A stretch of 8,391 nucleotides of DNA from NCBI GenBank assembly GCA_016880505.1, contig JAEHDI010000987.1, positions 1 through 8,391 on the forward strand. The letters are read 5' to 3'. Each line of letters starts with the position of its first letter. The first letter of the stretch is position 1. Below are positions 1-5,359 of this stretch, piece after piece. The notes under the pieces are model-generated. The model was not told where the DNA came from. It did no database searches and worked only from the letters and a program-made list of their open reading frames with translations. The DNA comes from Bryobacterales bacterium. GTDB taxonomy: Bacteria > Acidobacteriota > Terriglobia > Bryobacterales > Bryobacteraceae. A program made the position numbers and the translations under genes.

Positions 1-327
1 CTGTCCCAATCCGGCGACAATCAGTTGCCGTCCGGAAACCATGATCTTCTTGAGATCCAGTTCCAGCCCGATCACGAACAGCAACAGCACTAAGCCGATC
101 TCGGAGATCAATTCGATGCTCTCGGGGTTCTTTAGAAGTCCCACCCCCAGTTTCTCGCCGAGCAGACAGCCGGCCAGCAGGTAGGCCAGGATTATGGGCT
201 GCTTGACTCGGTGGGCCAGGTACCCGAGGATAGCCGCGATGATGACCGAGAGGCCGATTTCTTCGAGAACGCCGTGCAGTTGAATCGACGACAGCCAGTT
301 CCCGGCGTCGGCTAGATTGAAGGACAT
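1..327 (-). CDS. Kef-type (CPA2 family) cation/proton antiporter, N-terminal part only
   Basis: An open frame starts at the ATG at 327-325 and runs leftward off the window edge, giving the first 109 residues. The protein is an inner-membrane monovalent cation/H+ exchanger of the Kef/NapA type. The visible part contains three hydrophobic segments, at about residues 24-40, 44-58 and 74-92. It has the family signatures QPIILAYLLAG at 43-53 and EIGLVLLLFVIGLELDL at 76-92, which match the conserved second and third helices of the Na_H_Exchanger (CPA2) fold. A GAGGAG Shine-Dalgarno at 335-340 lies 7 nt from the ATG and fixes the start. The frame stays open upstream to a GTG at 474, but that extension is Arg/Pro-rich and unlike the family. 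The gene is divergent from the kinase-cyclase gene. The ion, and whether a C-terminal RCK/TrkA-N domain follows, cannot be seen. The family call is firm; KefB/KefC cannot be distinguished. Confidence 0.9.
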   Translation of the reverse strand, partial: MSFNLADAGNWLSSIQLHGVLEEIGLSVIIAAILGYLAHRVKQPIILAYLLAGCLLGEKLGVGLLKNPESIELISEIGLVLLLFVIGLELDLKKIMVSGRQLIVAGLGQ

Positions 328-380
328 TCGCCAGCTCCTCACCGCTCGAACTTGAGTTGGAACGCCTGAATTCCGTGCCC

Positions 381-468
381 GCGGCGGATCAACCACGGAC
401 GCACCCGAAGGTGGCCGGTAAGAACACCGGCATCCCGGCTTCCTAAGTTTACTTCGTTTTTCCGCCGC
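381..468 (-). promoter_or_regulatory. Candidate structured 5' leader of the antiporter mRNA
   Basis: Read on the minus strand, GCGGCGGA (468-461) pairs perfectly with TCCGCCGC (388-381), closing an 88-nt domain. Inside it are two adjacent perfect hairpins: GCCGGT/ACCGGC with a 6-nt loop (431-414), and CACC-UUCG-GGTG (413-402), a stable C(UUCG)G tetraloop. A further GCCGG copy at 439-435 could compete with the first hairpin for its 3' arm. CCGTG (397-393) could alternatively pair with CACGG (378-374). The domain ends about 53 nt before the antiporter ATG. This is riboswitch- or attenuator-like in shape, but I could not match it to a known class. In GC-rich DNA an 8-bp stem can arise by chance. 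Confidence 0.35.
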
Positions 469-610
469 CGTCACCTCCTGTGTAACCTGGCCACGCGCCA
501 GCGCCGGATTGTTGTCACGTTGTTATCGTTGAATTGACTCTGAAACTATTTATTACTTACAGGTTCTTTTCTCGTCTTAAAATCATGACACTATCGATTG
601 CCACTTGCGA

Positions 611-616
611 TATAAT
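611..616 (+). promoter_or_regulatory. Candidate -10 element (TATAAT) for the kinase-cyclase gene
   Basis: A perfect TATAAT lies 16 nt before the ATG at 633. No good -35 is found at 16-18 nt spacing; the nearest is ATGACA at 585-590, 20 nt away. If used, transcription would begin near 622-625, leaving a leader of only about 8-11 nt with no Shine-Dalgarno. Other promoters within the AT-rich stretch 534-600 are possible. Confidence 0.35.
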
Positions 617-632
617 CATTCGGCACGACGTC

Positions 633-2162
633 ATGATCGGACAGACCATCAAGCACTACAAGATCATCGAAAAACTCGGCGATGGTCGTGTGGGGCCAAT
701 CTACAAGGCCCAGGACCTGAACCTGGATCGAATTGTTATGCTCAAGTTCCTCCAACCGGAGGTCGCCCGCGACGAAACAGCGAAGGCCCGGTTCCTTTTG
801 GAAGCCAAGGCCGCCTCGGCACTGGATCACCCAAACATAGGCACGTTCTATTCGATGGAGCAGACCGACGATGGCCAATTGTTCACGTCGTTTGCGTACC
901 ACGAAGGCGTTCTGCTCTCGGAGAAGATCAAACAGGGACCTCTGCCTTTGGAGCAGGCTGTCGACATCGTCAACCAGATCGGCCGCGGCCTGGCGCAAGT
1001 CCATCTGAAAGGAATCATCCACAGGAACATCAAGCCCGGTAACGTGCTTCTGACTCGCGAAGGGTCGGTGAAGATTCTCGACTTTGGCCTGGCCAAGCTT
1101 CAGGCGGCATCCTCCGCGCTCACGCAGGCGGGCGTCGTGCTCGGAACACCGGCATACATGGCGCCGGAGCAGCTCAAGGGTGGAAGGATCGACCAGCGCA
1201 CCGACGTCTGGGCCCTCGGCATCCTGATGTACCTGATGATCACCGGCCGGCTGCCGTTCGAGGCCGACAATTTCGTCTCGCTCACCTTCGCCATCATGGA
1301 AGACAACCCAACGTCGATGTTGAGTCTCCGGCCGGAAGCCACGCCGGAGCTCGAGCGCATCGTGGAGAAGGCGTTGGCCAAGCAGCCCGACGACCGGTAC
1401 GCGGAAGTCAACGATCTGCTGGCGGACCTGGCGGCGGCTACTTCCCGGAAGAACCCGATTCCAGTAACCGTCCGGGACGCCGATACCGCTACCATGGCCC
1501 CGGCGGTTGAAGCGCCGTCGCAGCCGGTGCTCGGGATGGCCTACGTTTTGTTTCTGGACATTGTGGGTTATTCGAAGCTGCTGATGGACACCCAGGCGCG
1601 CGCGGTCGAAGACCTGTCTTCCGCCGTGCTCTCCACCCGGCCCTACCTGAGGGCGAGCCGGAGCGATCAGCTCGTTCTTATTCCAACGGGCGACGGCATG
1701 GCACTCGTCTTTTTCGACAGCCCCATGTCGCCGGTTGAGTGCGCGGTGGAGATCGCCCGCGCCCTCAAGAATCACAAGTTCATCAAGCTCCGCATGGGGG
1801 CGCACGCAGGACCCGTCTATCGAACGGTGGACATCAACAAAGCCCGGAATGTCGCCGGCGGGGGCATCAATCTGGCGCAAAGAGTAATGGACTGTGCGGA
1901 CGCGGACCACATCCTCGTCTCCAAGGCCATCGCCGAAATTCTCAGTGAACTTTCCGAATGGCGGCAGAATCTCCACGAGCTCGGGATCCAGCAGGTGAAG
2001 CACGGAGTCACCGTCGAGATTTATAACCTGTATGGCCCCGACTTCGGGAATTCACAACACCCTCAGCGCTGCGTGCCTGTCGCGCCGCCGCCCGCGGCGG
2101 GCGTTGACAAAAAGAAGCGCTCCATCTTTCAGCGCCTCATCGGAGGTTCCTCCACCATCTGA
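633..2162 (+). CDS. Ser/Thr protein kinase domain fused to a divergent class III cyclase-homology domain (HRN variant)
   Basis: The protein has 509 residues from the ATG at 633, chosen because MIGQTIKHYKIIEKLG is the usual kinase N-terminus. Earlier in-frame starts (TTG 534, ATG 585) add non-homologous residues. No Shine-Dalgarno is visible. The Hanks-type kinase domain spans about 9-265: Gly-loop G16-x-G18-x-x-G21, ATP-binding K38, helix-C E57, DFG 150-152, APE 177-179. The catalytic loop reads H130-R131-N132, so the catalytic-base Asp is Asn, while K134 and N137 remain. Activity is therefore expected to be weak or absent. After a linker, a nucleotide-cyclase homology domain (about 301-468) keeps both metal aspartates (D309, D354) and the transition-state Asn/Arg (N413, R417). 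It has I350 and A404 where adenylate cyclases carry the adenine-selecting Lys and Asp. The C-terminus has a Pro/Ala linker and a basic, partly hydrophobic tail (KKKRSIFQRLI, 493-503). There is no transmembrane segment. Domain assignment is secure; substrates and activity are unknown. Confidence 0.92.
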   Translation: MIGQTIKHYKIIEKLGDGRVGPIYKAQDLNLDRIVMLKFLQPEVARDETAKARFLLEAKAASALDHPNIGTFYSMEQTDDGQLFTSFAYHEGVLLSEKIKQGPLPLEQAVDIVNQIGRGLAQVHLKGIIHRNIKPGNVLLTREGSVKILDFGLAKLQAASSALTQAGVVLGTPAYMAPEQLKGGRIDQRTDVWALGILMYLMITGRLPFEADNFVSLTFAIMEDNPTSMLSLRPEATPELERIVEKALAKQPDDRYAEVNDLLADLAAATSRKNPIPVTVRDADTATMAPAVEAPSQPVLGMAYVLFLDIVGYSKLLMDTQARAVEDLSSAVLSTRPYLRASRSDQLVLIPTGDGMALVFFDSPMSPVECAVEIARALKNHKFIKLRMGAHAGPVYRTVDINKARNVAGGGINLAQRVMDCADADHILVSKAIAEILSELSEWRQNLHELGIQQVKHGVTVEIYNLYGPDFGNSQHPQRCVPVAPPPAAGVDKKKRSIFQRLIGGSSTI

Positions 2163-2170
2163 GATCGCCG

Positions 2171-2197
2171 CACCCCGGTCCTTACGGTGGTTATTTT
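2171..2197 (+). terminator. Weak candidate intrinsic terminator after the kinase-cyclase gene
   Basis: Nine bases past the stop codon, CACC(C)CG at 2171-2177 can pair, with one bulged C, to CGGTG at 2185-2189 across a 7-nt loop. A T-rich run TTATTTT (2191-2197) follows. The stem is short and imperfect, so read-through into the hydrolase gene is quite possible. Confidence 0.25.
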
Positions 2198-2228
2198 GAC
2201 GTTAAGTGATGTAATGCTGTGCCATTTG

Positions 2229-2237
2229 TGAGATAAT
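2229..2237 (+). promoter_or_regulatory. Candidate extended -10 promoter (TG-A-GATAAT) of the hydrolase gene
   Basis: TG at 2229-2230, one base, then GATAAT at 2232-2237 forms an extended -10 box about 90 nt upstream of the hydrolase ATG, predicting a start of transcription near 2244. No good -35 is seen at the right spacing; TTGACG at 2196-2201 is too far away. The -10 lies inside the palindrome at 2231-2250, so a protein bound there would block RNA polymerase. Confidence 0.35.
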
Positions 2238-2250
2238 TCGGGAATTATCT
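2231..2250. promoter_or_regulatory. Perfect 20-bp palindrome, operator-like
   Basis: AGATAATTC and GAATTATCT are exact reverse complements separated by GG, giving a 20-bp inverted repeat with 9-bp arms. It lies about 78 nt upstream of the hydrolase ATG and overlaps the candidate -10 box. It is AT-rich in a GC-rich setting and lacks a following T-run, which fits a dimeric-regulator operator better than a terminator. The binding protein is unknown. It does not resemble a CRP site (TGTGA-N6-TCACA). Confidence 0.55.
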
Positions 2251-2252
2251 GG

Positions 2253-2305
2253 GTAGCGAGCCGGCAGGGCGAAGGATAAGTCAAACTGGGTTGTAGCGAA
2301 CCGGC
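2253..2305 (+). repeat. Pair of 13-bp direct repeats, GTAGCGARCCGGC
   Basis: GTAGCGAGCCGGC at 2253-2265 and GTAGCGAACCGGC at 2293-2305 differ at one base and are exactly 40 bp apart start to start, close to four helical turns. Both lie between the palindrome and the Shine-Dalgarno of the hydrolase gene (AGAGGG around 2317-2322). They could be tandem binding sites for a regulator or elements of the mRNA leader. Confidence 0.5.
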
Positions 2306-2328
2306 GGATTCGGCAAAGAGGGCACCTA

Positions 2329-3162
2329 ATGGGCGGCAACGGCGGTCTGCGGCTGAAGTTCTGGGGGGTCAGAGGGTCCACGCCCACGCCCCAAATCGAT
2401 AACCTGAGTTACGGCGGAAATACCGCCTGCATCGAAATCCGATCACCTGACGACCAGGTGGTTATACTCGATGCTGGAAGCGGCCTGCGAAAACTTGGCC
2501 AGACGCTCCTTCAGGAATCCGGAAACAGCCGGTTGTCCGTCCATTTCCTCTTGACGCACTTTCATTGGGACCACATTCAAGGTATCCCGTTCTTCTCGCC
2601 GCTGTACCGGCCGGAAACCGACGCGACGTTCTACACGGGACAAGCTTTGGGGCCGATCGAGGAGAAGTTGCAGGGACAGATGTCGAGGCCCTATTTCCCG
2701 ATTGCTTTCGAGGTTCTGGCGGCGCGGCGGCAGTTCGCGGAACTGGACGACAAACCCTTCAAGCTTGCGGACCTCGTGATCCATCCGTTTCCGTTGAATC
2801 ATCCCCAGGGAGCGGTGGGATACAGGATTGAGGCGGGAAAGAAGGTGATCGTACACGCGAGCGACCTCGAGCACGGCCATCCGCAGCTCGACAGGGTGCT
2901 CCGCCAGTACGCCGAGGGAGCTGACGTCCTCGTTTACGATGCCCAGTTCACCCCCGAGGAATACGAGAGCCATAAAGGATGGGGTCACAGCACGTGGCTC
3001 GAGGCAACTCGGGTCGCCCACGAAGCCAGGGTCAAGACGCTGATCCTGTTCCACCATGACCCATGGCACAACGATCAAACGGTCTTCGACATTGTCCAGC
3101 AGGCGCGCCTGTTCTTCGAAAACACGCTCGGCGCAACGGAAGGCTGGCACGTCTGTCTTTGA
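2329..3162 (+). CDS. MBL-fold metallo-hydrolase, PhnP/COG1235-like; possible phosphodiesterase
   Basis: The protein has 277 residues. The ATG at 2329 follows a good Shine-Dalgarno (AAAGAGGG, 2315-2322). It belongs to the metallo-beta-lactamase fold. Key features are the N-terminal WGVRGSTPTP (12-21), YGGNTAC (28-34), DAGSG (48-52), the metal-binding motif TH-F-H-W-D-H (H77, H79, D81, H82), a third ligand candidate H158 in LNHP, D179 in ASDLE, and H220 and H242/H243 (FHHDP) near the end. These give a complete two-metal set, so an active hydrolase is expected. There is no signal peptide or membrane segment. Relatives include phosphodiesterases such as PhnP and RNase Z-like enzymes. The gene sits between two cyclase-domain genes, so hydrolysis of a cyclic nucleotide is an attractive guess, but it is inference only. 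Upstream it has its own palindrome and direct repeats, suggesting separate regulation. The fold call is firm; the substrate is unknown. Confidence 0.9.
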   Translation: MGGNGGLRLKFWGVRGSTPTPQIDNLSYGGNTACIEIRSPDDQVVILDAGSGLRKLGQTLLQESGNSRLSVHFLLTHFHWDHIQGIPFFSPLYRPETDATFYTGQALGPIEEKLQGQMSRPYFPIAFEVLAARRQFAELDDKPFKLADLVIHPFPLNHPQGAVGYRIEAGKKVIVHASDLEHGHPQLDRVLRQYAEGADVLVYDAQFTPEEYESHKGWGHSTWLEATRVAHEARVKTLILFHHDPWHNDQTVFDIVQQARLFFENTLGATEGWHVCL

Positions 3163-3370
3163 GAGCGGGAGCGTGCTGAAGCCGCCCGGGGGATCTGGGG
3201 GGCCTTCACAAGCCCGCGCGGTCTCCTCGGAAAGCAGCGGAACTTCGACTTCGGCGCCGCGCCGCTCGGCTGAATCACCAGGCAGGTCGAGGCCATGGGC
3301 GTCAGTTCCCCAAGCGCTTTCGCATCGAATCGCGAACAGGTACATAATAGGGTGAAGGGGAGAGAGTATC
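3163..3370. other. Intergenic region between hydrolase and FHA-cyclase genes
   Basis: These 208 bases hold no convincing gene. The first two thirds are GC-rich with no hairpin followed by a T-run. Near the end, TACATAAT (3341-3348) could serve as a -10 for the FHA-cyclase gene, although no good -35 accompanies it. Confidence 0.5.
3357..3366 (+). promoter_or_regulatory. Purine-rich ribosome binding site supporting a TTG start
   Basis: GGGGAGAGAG ends 4 nt before the TTG at 3371, with its GGAG core (3359-3362) 8 nt away. No ATG or GTG in the correct frame lies close enough to be used instead. The next in-frame ATG (3437) would remove the first strand of the FHA domain. Confidence 0.6.
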
Positions 3371-4351
3371 TTGCTGGGATCTGGGTTCCCTTACCTTGTT
3401 GTGCCGGACGCGGAGGGTGAGCGCGAGTTCCCCCTGATGAGCGGCTATATGTGGAGAATCGGCCGCAACGACGCGTGTGATATCGCCCTCGCGAGCAAGC
3501 GCGTCTCCCGCGATCACGCGATCATTCAGCGCGACGACTCGGGCGATTACTATCTCATCGACATGGGTAGTCAGAACGGGTCTTTCGTCAACGACCGGCG
3601 TGTCAGCACCCCTGCGCTTTTGAGGGACGGCGACCGGTTGTCTATCGGCGAATTTGTTTTTACGTTTCGCTGGCCCGACGGGGGCTCGAACCCGGCAAGC
3701 AGCGTGATGACGGAAACAGCCGCCACGGAAGCCTGCTTTCAACGGCAGTTTCTTACGGTTCTGGTCGTGGACATTCGCGATTTCACCCGCCTGACACAGC
3801 GCACGGAACAGAGCGTGTTGAGCGAGGCCATTGGCACCTGGTTCCGCCATGCGAGCGAGATTATGAAGCGGCACGGAGCGTGGGCTCTCAAGTACATCGG
3901 CGACGCCGTTATGTCTACGTGGCTGCACAGTGAGCCGGGCGCAGCGAGCCGCGACCTGACGCAGATTCTGCAAGCACTCGTCGAATTCGCCGAAGTGACG
4001 TCTGCGCTGGAGGCGGACTTTCAACTGCCCGCGCCAATCCGGATCGGCGCCGGCATCAATACCGGTTACGCTTCGGTCGGGAACACAGGCACGCGCACAT
4101 TTACGGATTACACGGCCCTCGGGGACGCCGTCAACGCAGCGTTCCGCATTGAGTCCGCTAGCAAAGACATCGGTGCGGATGTCGTCATCGGCGCTTCTAC
4201 CTTCGAAGCGCTACACTTCAGTCCTGTGCGGGAACACCATTTTCAGCCGCACGATGCCAGGCTTAAGGGATACGACGCCCCCGTGAGAGTCTGGGCTGCT
4301 TCGTTGGAAGGCATCAAAGCGTTCCTTGACGAATCGCCAAAGCCGTCCTGA
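3371..4351 (+). CDS. FHA domain - class III adenylate cyclase
   Basis: The protein has 326 residues and starts with TTG behind a strong ribosome binding site. The N-terminal FHA domain (about 7-100) has the phosphothreonine-binding set: G31-R32, S46-R47-x-H49 and N69-G70 within GSQNGSFVN. FHA domains recognise phosphothreonine peptides made by Ser/Thr kinases. After a linker, a class III cyclase catalytic domain (about 127-310) has metal aspartates D134 (VVDIRDFT) and D178 (KYIGDAVM), adenine-selecting K174 and D246 (TDYTALGD), and transition-state N255 and R259. All catalytic residues are in one chain, so a homodimer should convert ATP to cAMP. There is no membrane segment, so a cytosolic enzyme is expected. 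The neighbouring kinases and phosphatase could control its FHA-mediated docking. It converges tail to tail with the minus-strand kinase, with 6 nt between stop codons and no clear terminator. The FHA and cyclase calls are firm; the kinase link is inference. Confidence 0.93.
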   Translation: MLGSGFPYLVVPDAEGEREFPLMSGYMWRIGRNDACDIALASKRVSRDHAIIQRDDSGDYYLIDMGSQNGSFVNDRRVSTPALLRDGDRLSIGEFVFTFRWPDGGSNPASSVMTETAATEACFQRQFLTVLVVDIRDFTRLTQRTEQSVLSEAIGTWFRHASEIMKRHGAWALKYIGDAVMSTWLHSEPGAASRDLTQILQALVEFAEVTSALEADFQLPAPIRIGAGINTGYASVGNTGTRTFTDYTALGDAVNAAFRIESASKDIGADVVIGASTFEALHFSPVREHHFQPHDARLKGYDAPVRVWAASLEGIKAFLDESPKPS

Positions 4352-4357
4352 TCCAAA

Positions 4358-5359
4358 CTACTCGCGCGAGCCGCCTTCGTTGGGTCCCGGAGGCGCCGGT
4401 CTCGTCTCGGGTGCGAGGTACACGATGGTCTCGGTGTCGGCGTCAGCCGCATACAAAGCAGCGTCAGGCGCAGAGACCTGTGTTTGACTTTCCGGACTCA
4501 GGCTGGAGCTTTCAGGTGAAAGCGGCGCTTCAGCGCCAGGCTCTTCCGAAACCTCACGAGCTGCCGCACGCAGGTCTGACGCCAGTTCCGCCGCGTCCTG
4601 ATACCGTGCATCCGGCGATTTGGCAAGGGCTCTTTCGAAGATCAGCCCCAGTGAGTCCGGCAGCAATGGGTTTATGCTGACTAAGCGTTCGGGCTCACCG
4701 TCCACGATCTGCCGCGGCACAATGGGCCCGCGGAACGGGTGTATTCCCGTCAGAAACTCGAAGAACACAATCGCAGTCGAAAACAGATCCGATCTCGAAT
4801 CGACGCGCTGGCCAAGTATCTGTTCCGGAGCCATGTAGTTTGGTGTTCCCAACACCCTGCCCGTCAGGGTCAGAGAGGAAGTGGGCATGCGCGCGAGCCC
4901 GAAATCGAGGATCTTTGCCTGATGGTGCTGATGTATGAAAAGGTTGCTGGGCTTGAGGTCCCGATGCACGATCGTGTGCCGGTGGGCGTGAGCCAAACCA
5001 TCACAGACCTGCGCCATCAATTCAATCCTTTTCGCAGCAGGCATGGCGCGCCTCTCGATGATGACCTTGCGCCAATCGATTCCGTCGAGCAGTTCCATGA
5101 CGATGAACGAAGTACCCTCGTGCTCTCCGAGGTCGTACACGGTCACGATGCTCGAATGCTGCAAGCGTGCACCGACTTGCGCTTCCCTGTAAAACCGCTT
5201 CGTTAACTCCGGATCGACGCGCGGGCCGCTGCGCATCCTTTTGATCGCGACTTCTCTGTCCAGCACCGTGTCGTGCGCACGATGCACTGTCCCCATGGCC
5301 CCTCTGCCGATCTCCTCGAGGATTTCGTATCTGCCGAAAAGCTCGCCCACGCCGGTCAC
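4358..5359 (-). CDS. Hanks-type Ser/Thr protein kinase, soluble
   Basis: The protein has 333 residues. It starts at a GTG (5359-5357) whose GTGA overlaps the TGA stop of the upstream phosphatase gene, with GGAG (complement of 5364-5367) as a close Shine-Dalgarno. The kinase domain (about 11-268) has all active-site elements: Gly-loop G18-x-G20-x-x-G23, K40, helix-C E59, catalytic loop H132-R133-D134 with N139, DFG 152-154 and APE 177-179. The activation loop is rich in Ser/Thr (161-166), the usual autophosphorylation region. An active kinase is expected. The last 65 residues are a low-complexity acidic, Ser/Pro-rich tail with two LSPES repeats and DTETIVY near 308-314. Unlike PrkC/PknB there is no transmembrane helix or PASTA domain. 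Translational coupling to a PP2C phosphatase resembles the PrpC-PrkC pair. Substrates are unknown. Confidence 0.93.
   Translation of the reverse strand: MTGVGELFGRYEILEEIGRGAMGTVHRAHDTVLDREVAIKRMRSGPRVDPELTKRFYREAQVGARLQHSSIVTVYDLGEHEGTSFIVMELLDGIDWRKVIIERRAMPAAKRIELMAQVCDGLAHAHRHTIVHRDLKPSNLFIHQHHQAKILDFGLARMPTSSLTLTGRVLGTPNYMAPEQILGQRVDSRSDLFSTAIVFFEFLTGIHPFRGPIVPRQIVDGEPERLVSINPLLPDSLGLIFERALAKSPDARYQDAAELASDLRAAAREVSEEPGAEAPLSPESSSLSPESQTQVSAPDAALYAADADTETIVYLAPETRPAPPGPNEGGSRE

Larger units (their letters stand above)
328..632. other. Divergent intergenic region (antiporter / kinase-cyclase)
   Basis: These 305 bases contain no convincing gene. The half near the antiporter (about 381-510) is GC-rich and full of inverted repeats. 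The half near the kinase (about 511-620) is markedly AT-rich and probably carries promoters for both directions. Besides the leader structure at 381-468, there is a 5-bp hairpin CTGGC/GCCAG at 487-501. There is also an excellent Shine-Dalgarno match on the minus strand (AGGAGGTGA, complement of 471-479) with no start codon at a usable distance, so it is probably coincidental or structural. Confidence 0.7.

Noticed and set aside
374..390. Resemblance of CCGCCGCGGGCACGG (minus strand) to the 3' conserved part of the ZTP riboswitch
   Set aside because: The match is not exact, the partner 5' conserved segment is missing, and an antiporter is not a typical target gene.
392..433. Small minus-strand uORF (14 codons, starting at the ATG complementary to 431-433) ahead of the antiporter
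   Set aside because: The nearby strong SD-like AGGAGG lies 40 nt upstream of this ATG, too far to serve it, and nothing else supports translation.
328..474. 49-residue N-terminal extension of the antiporter from a GTG at 474-472
   Set aside because: The frame is open, but the extension is Arg/Pro-rich and unlike any antiporter N-terminus. The GTG sits inside the SD-like sequence, and the ATG at 327 has its own GAGGAG site.
534..632. Upstream TTG (534) or ATG (585) start for the kinase-cyclase gene
   Set aside because: The extra residues are AT-rich and do not resemble kinase N-termini. TTG 534 looks more like part of a promoter-rich region, and the candidate TATAAT lies within this stretch.
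591..2003. Long minus-strand ORF (470 codons) opposite the kinase-cyclase gene
   Set aside because: Its product is His/Arg/Val-rich with no recognisable domain, while the plus strand encodes two clear domains throughout. It is a GC-rich antisense shadow.
2443..3345. Minus-strand ORF (300 codons) opposite the MBL hydrolase
   Set aside because: It has no recognisable motifs and mirrors a plus-strand gene with complete metal-binding motifs, so it is a shadow frame.
3302..4024. Minus-strand ORF (240 codons) opposite the FHA-cyclase
   Set aside because: The plus strand carries complete FHA and cyclase motifs across the same bases, and the antisense product has none.
4361..4370. CTCGCGCGAG palindrome near the convergent stop codons as a bidirectional terminator
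   Set aside because: A 10-bp self-complementary sequence leaves no proper loop and has no T-run on either side.
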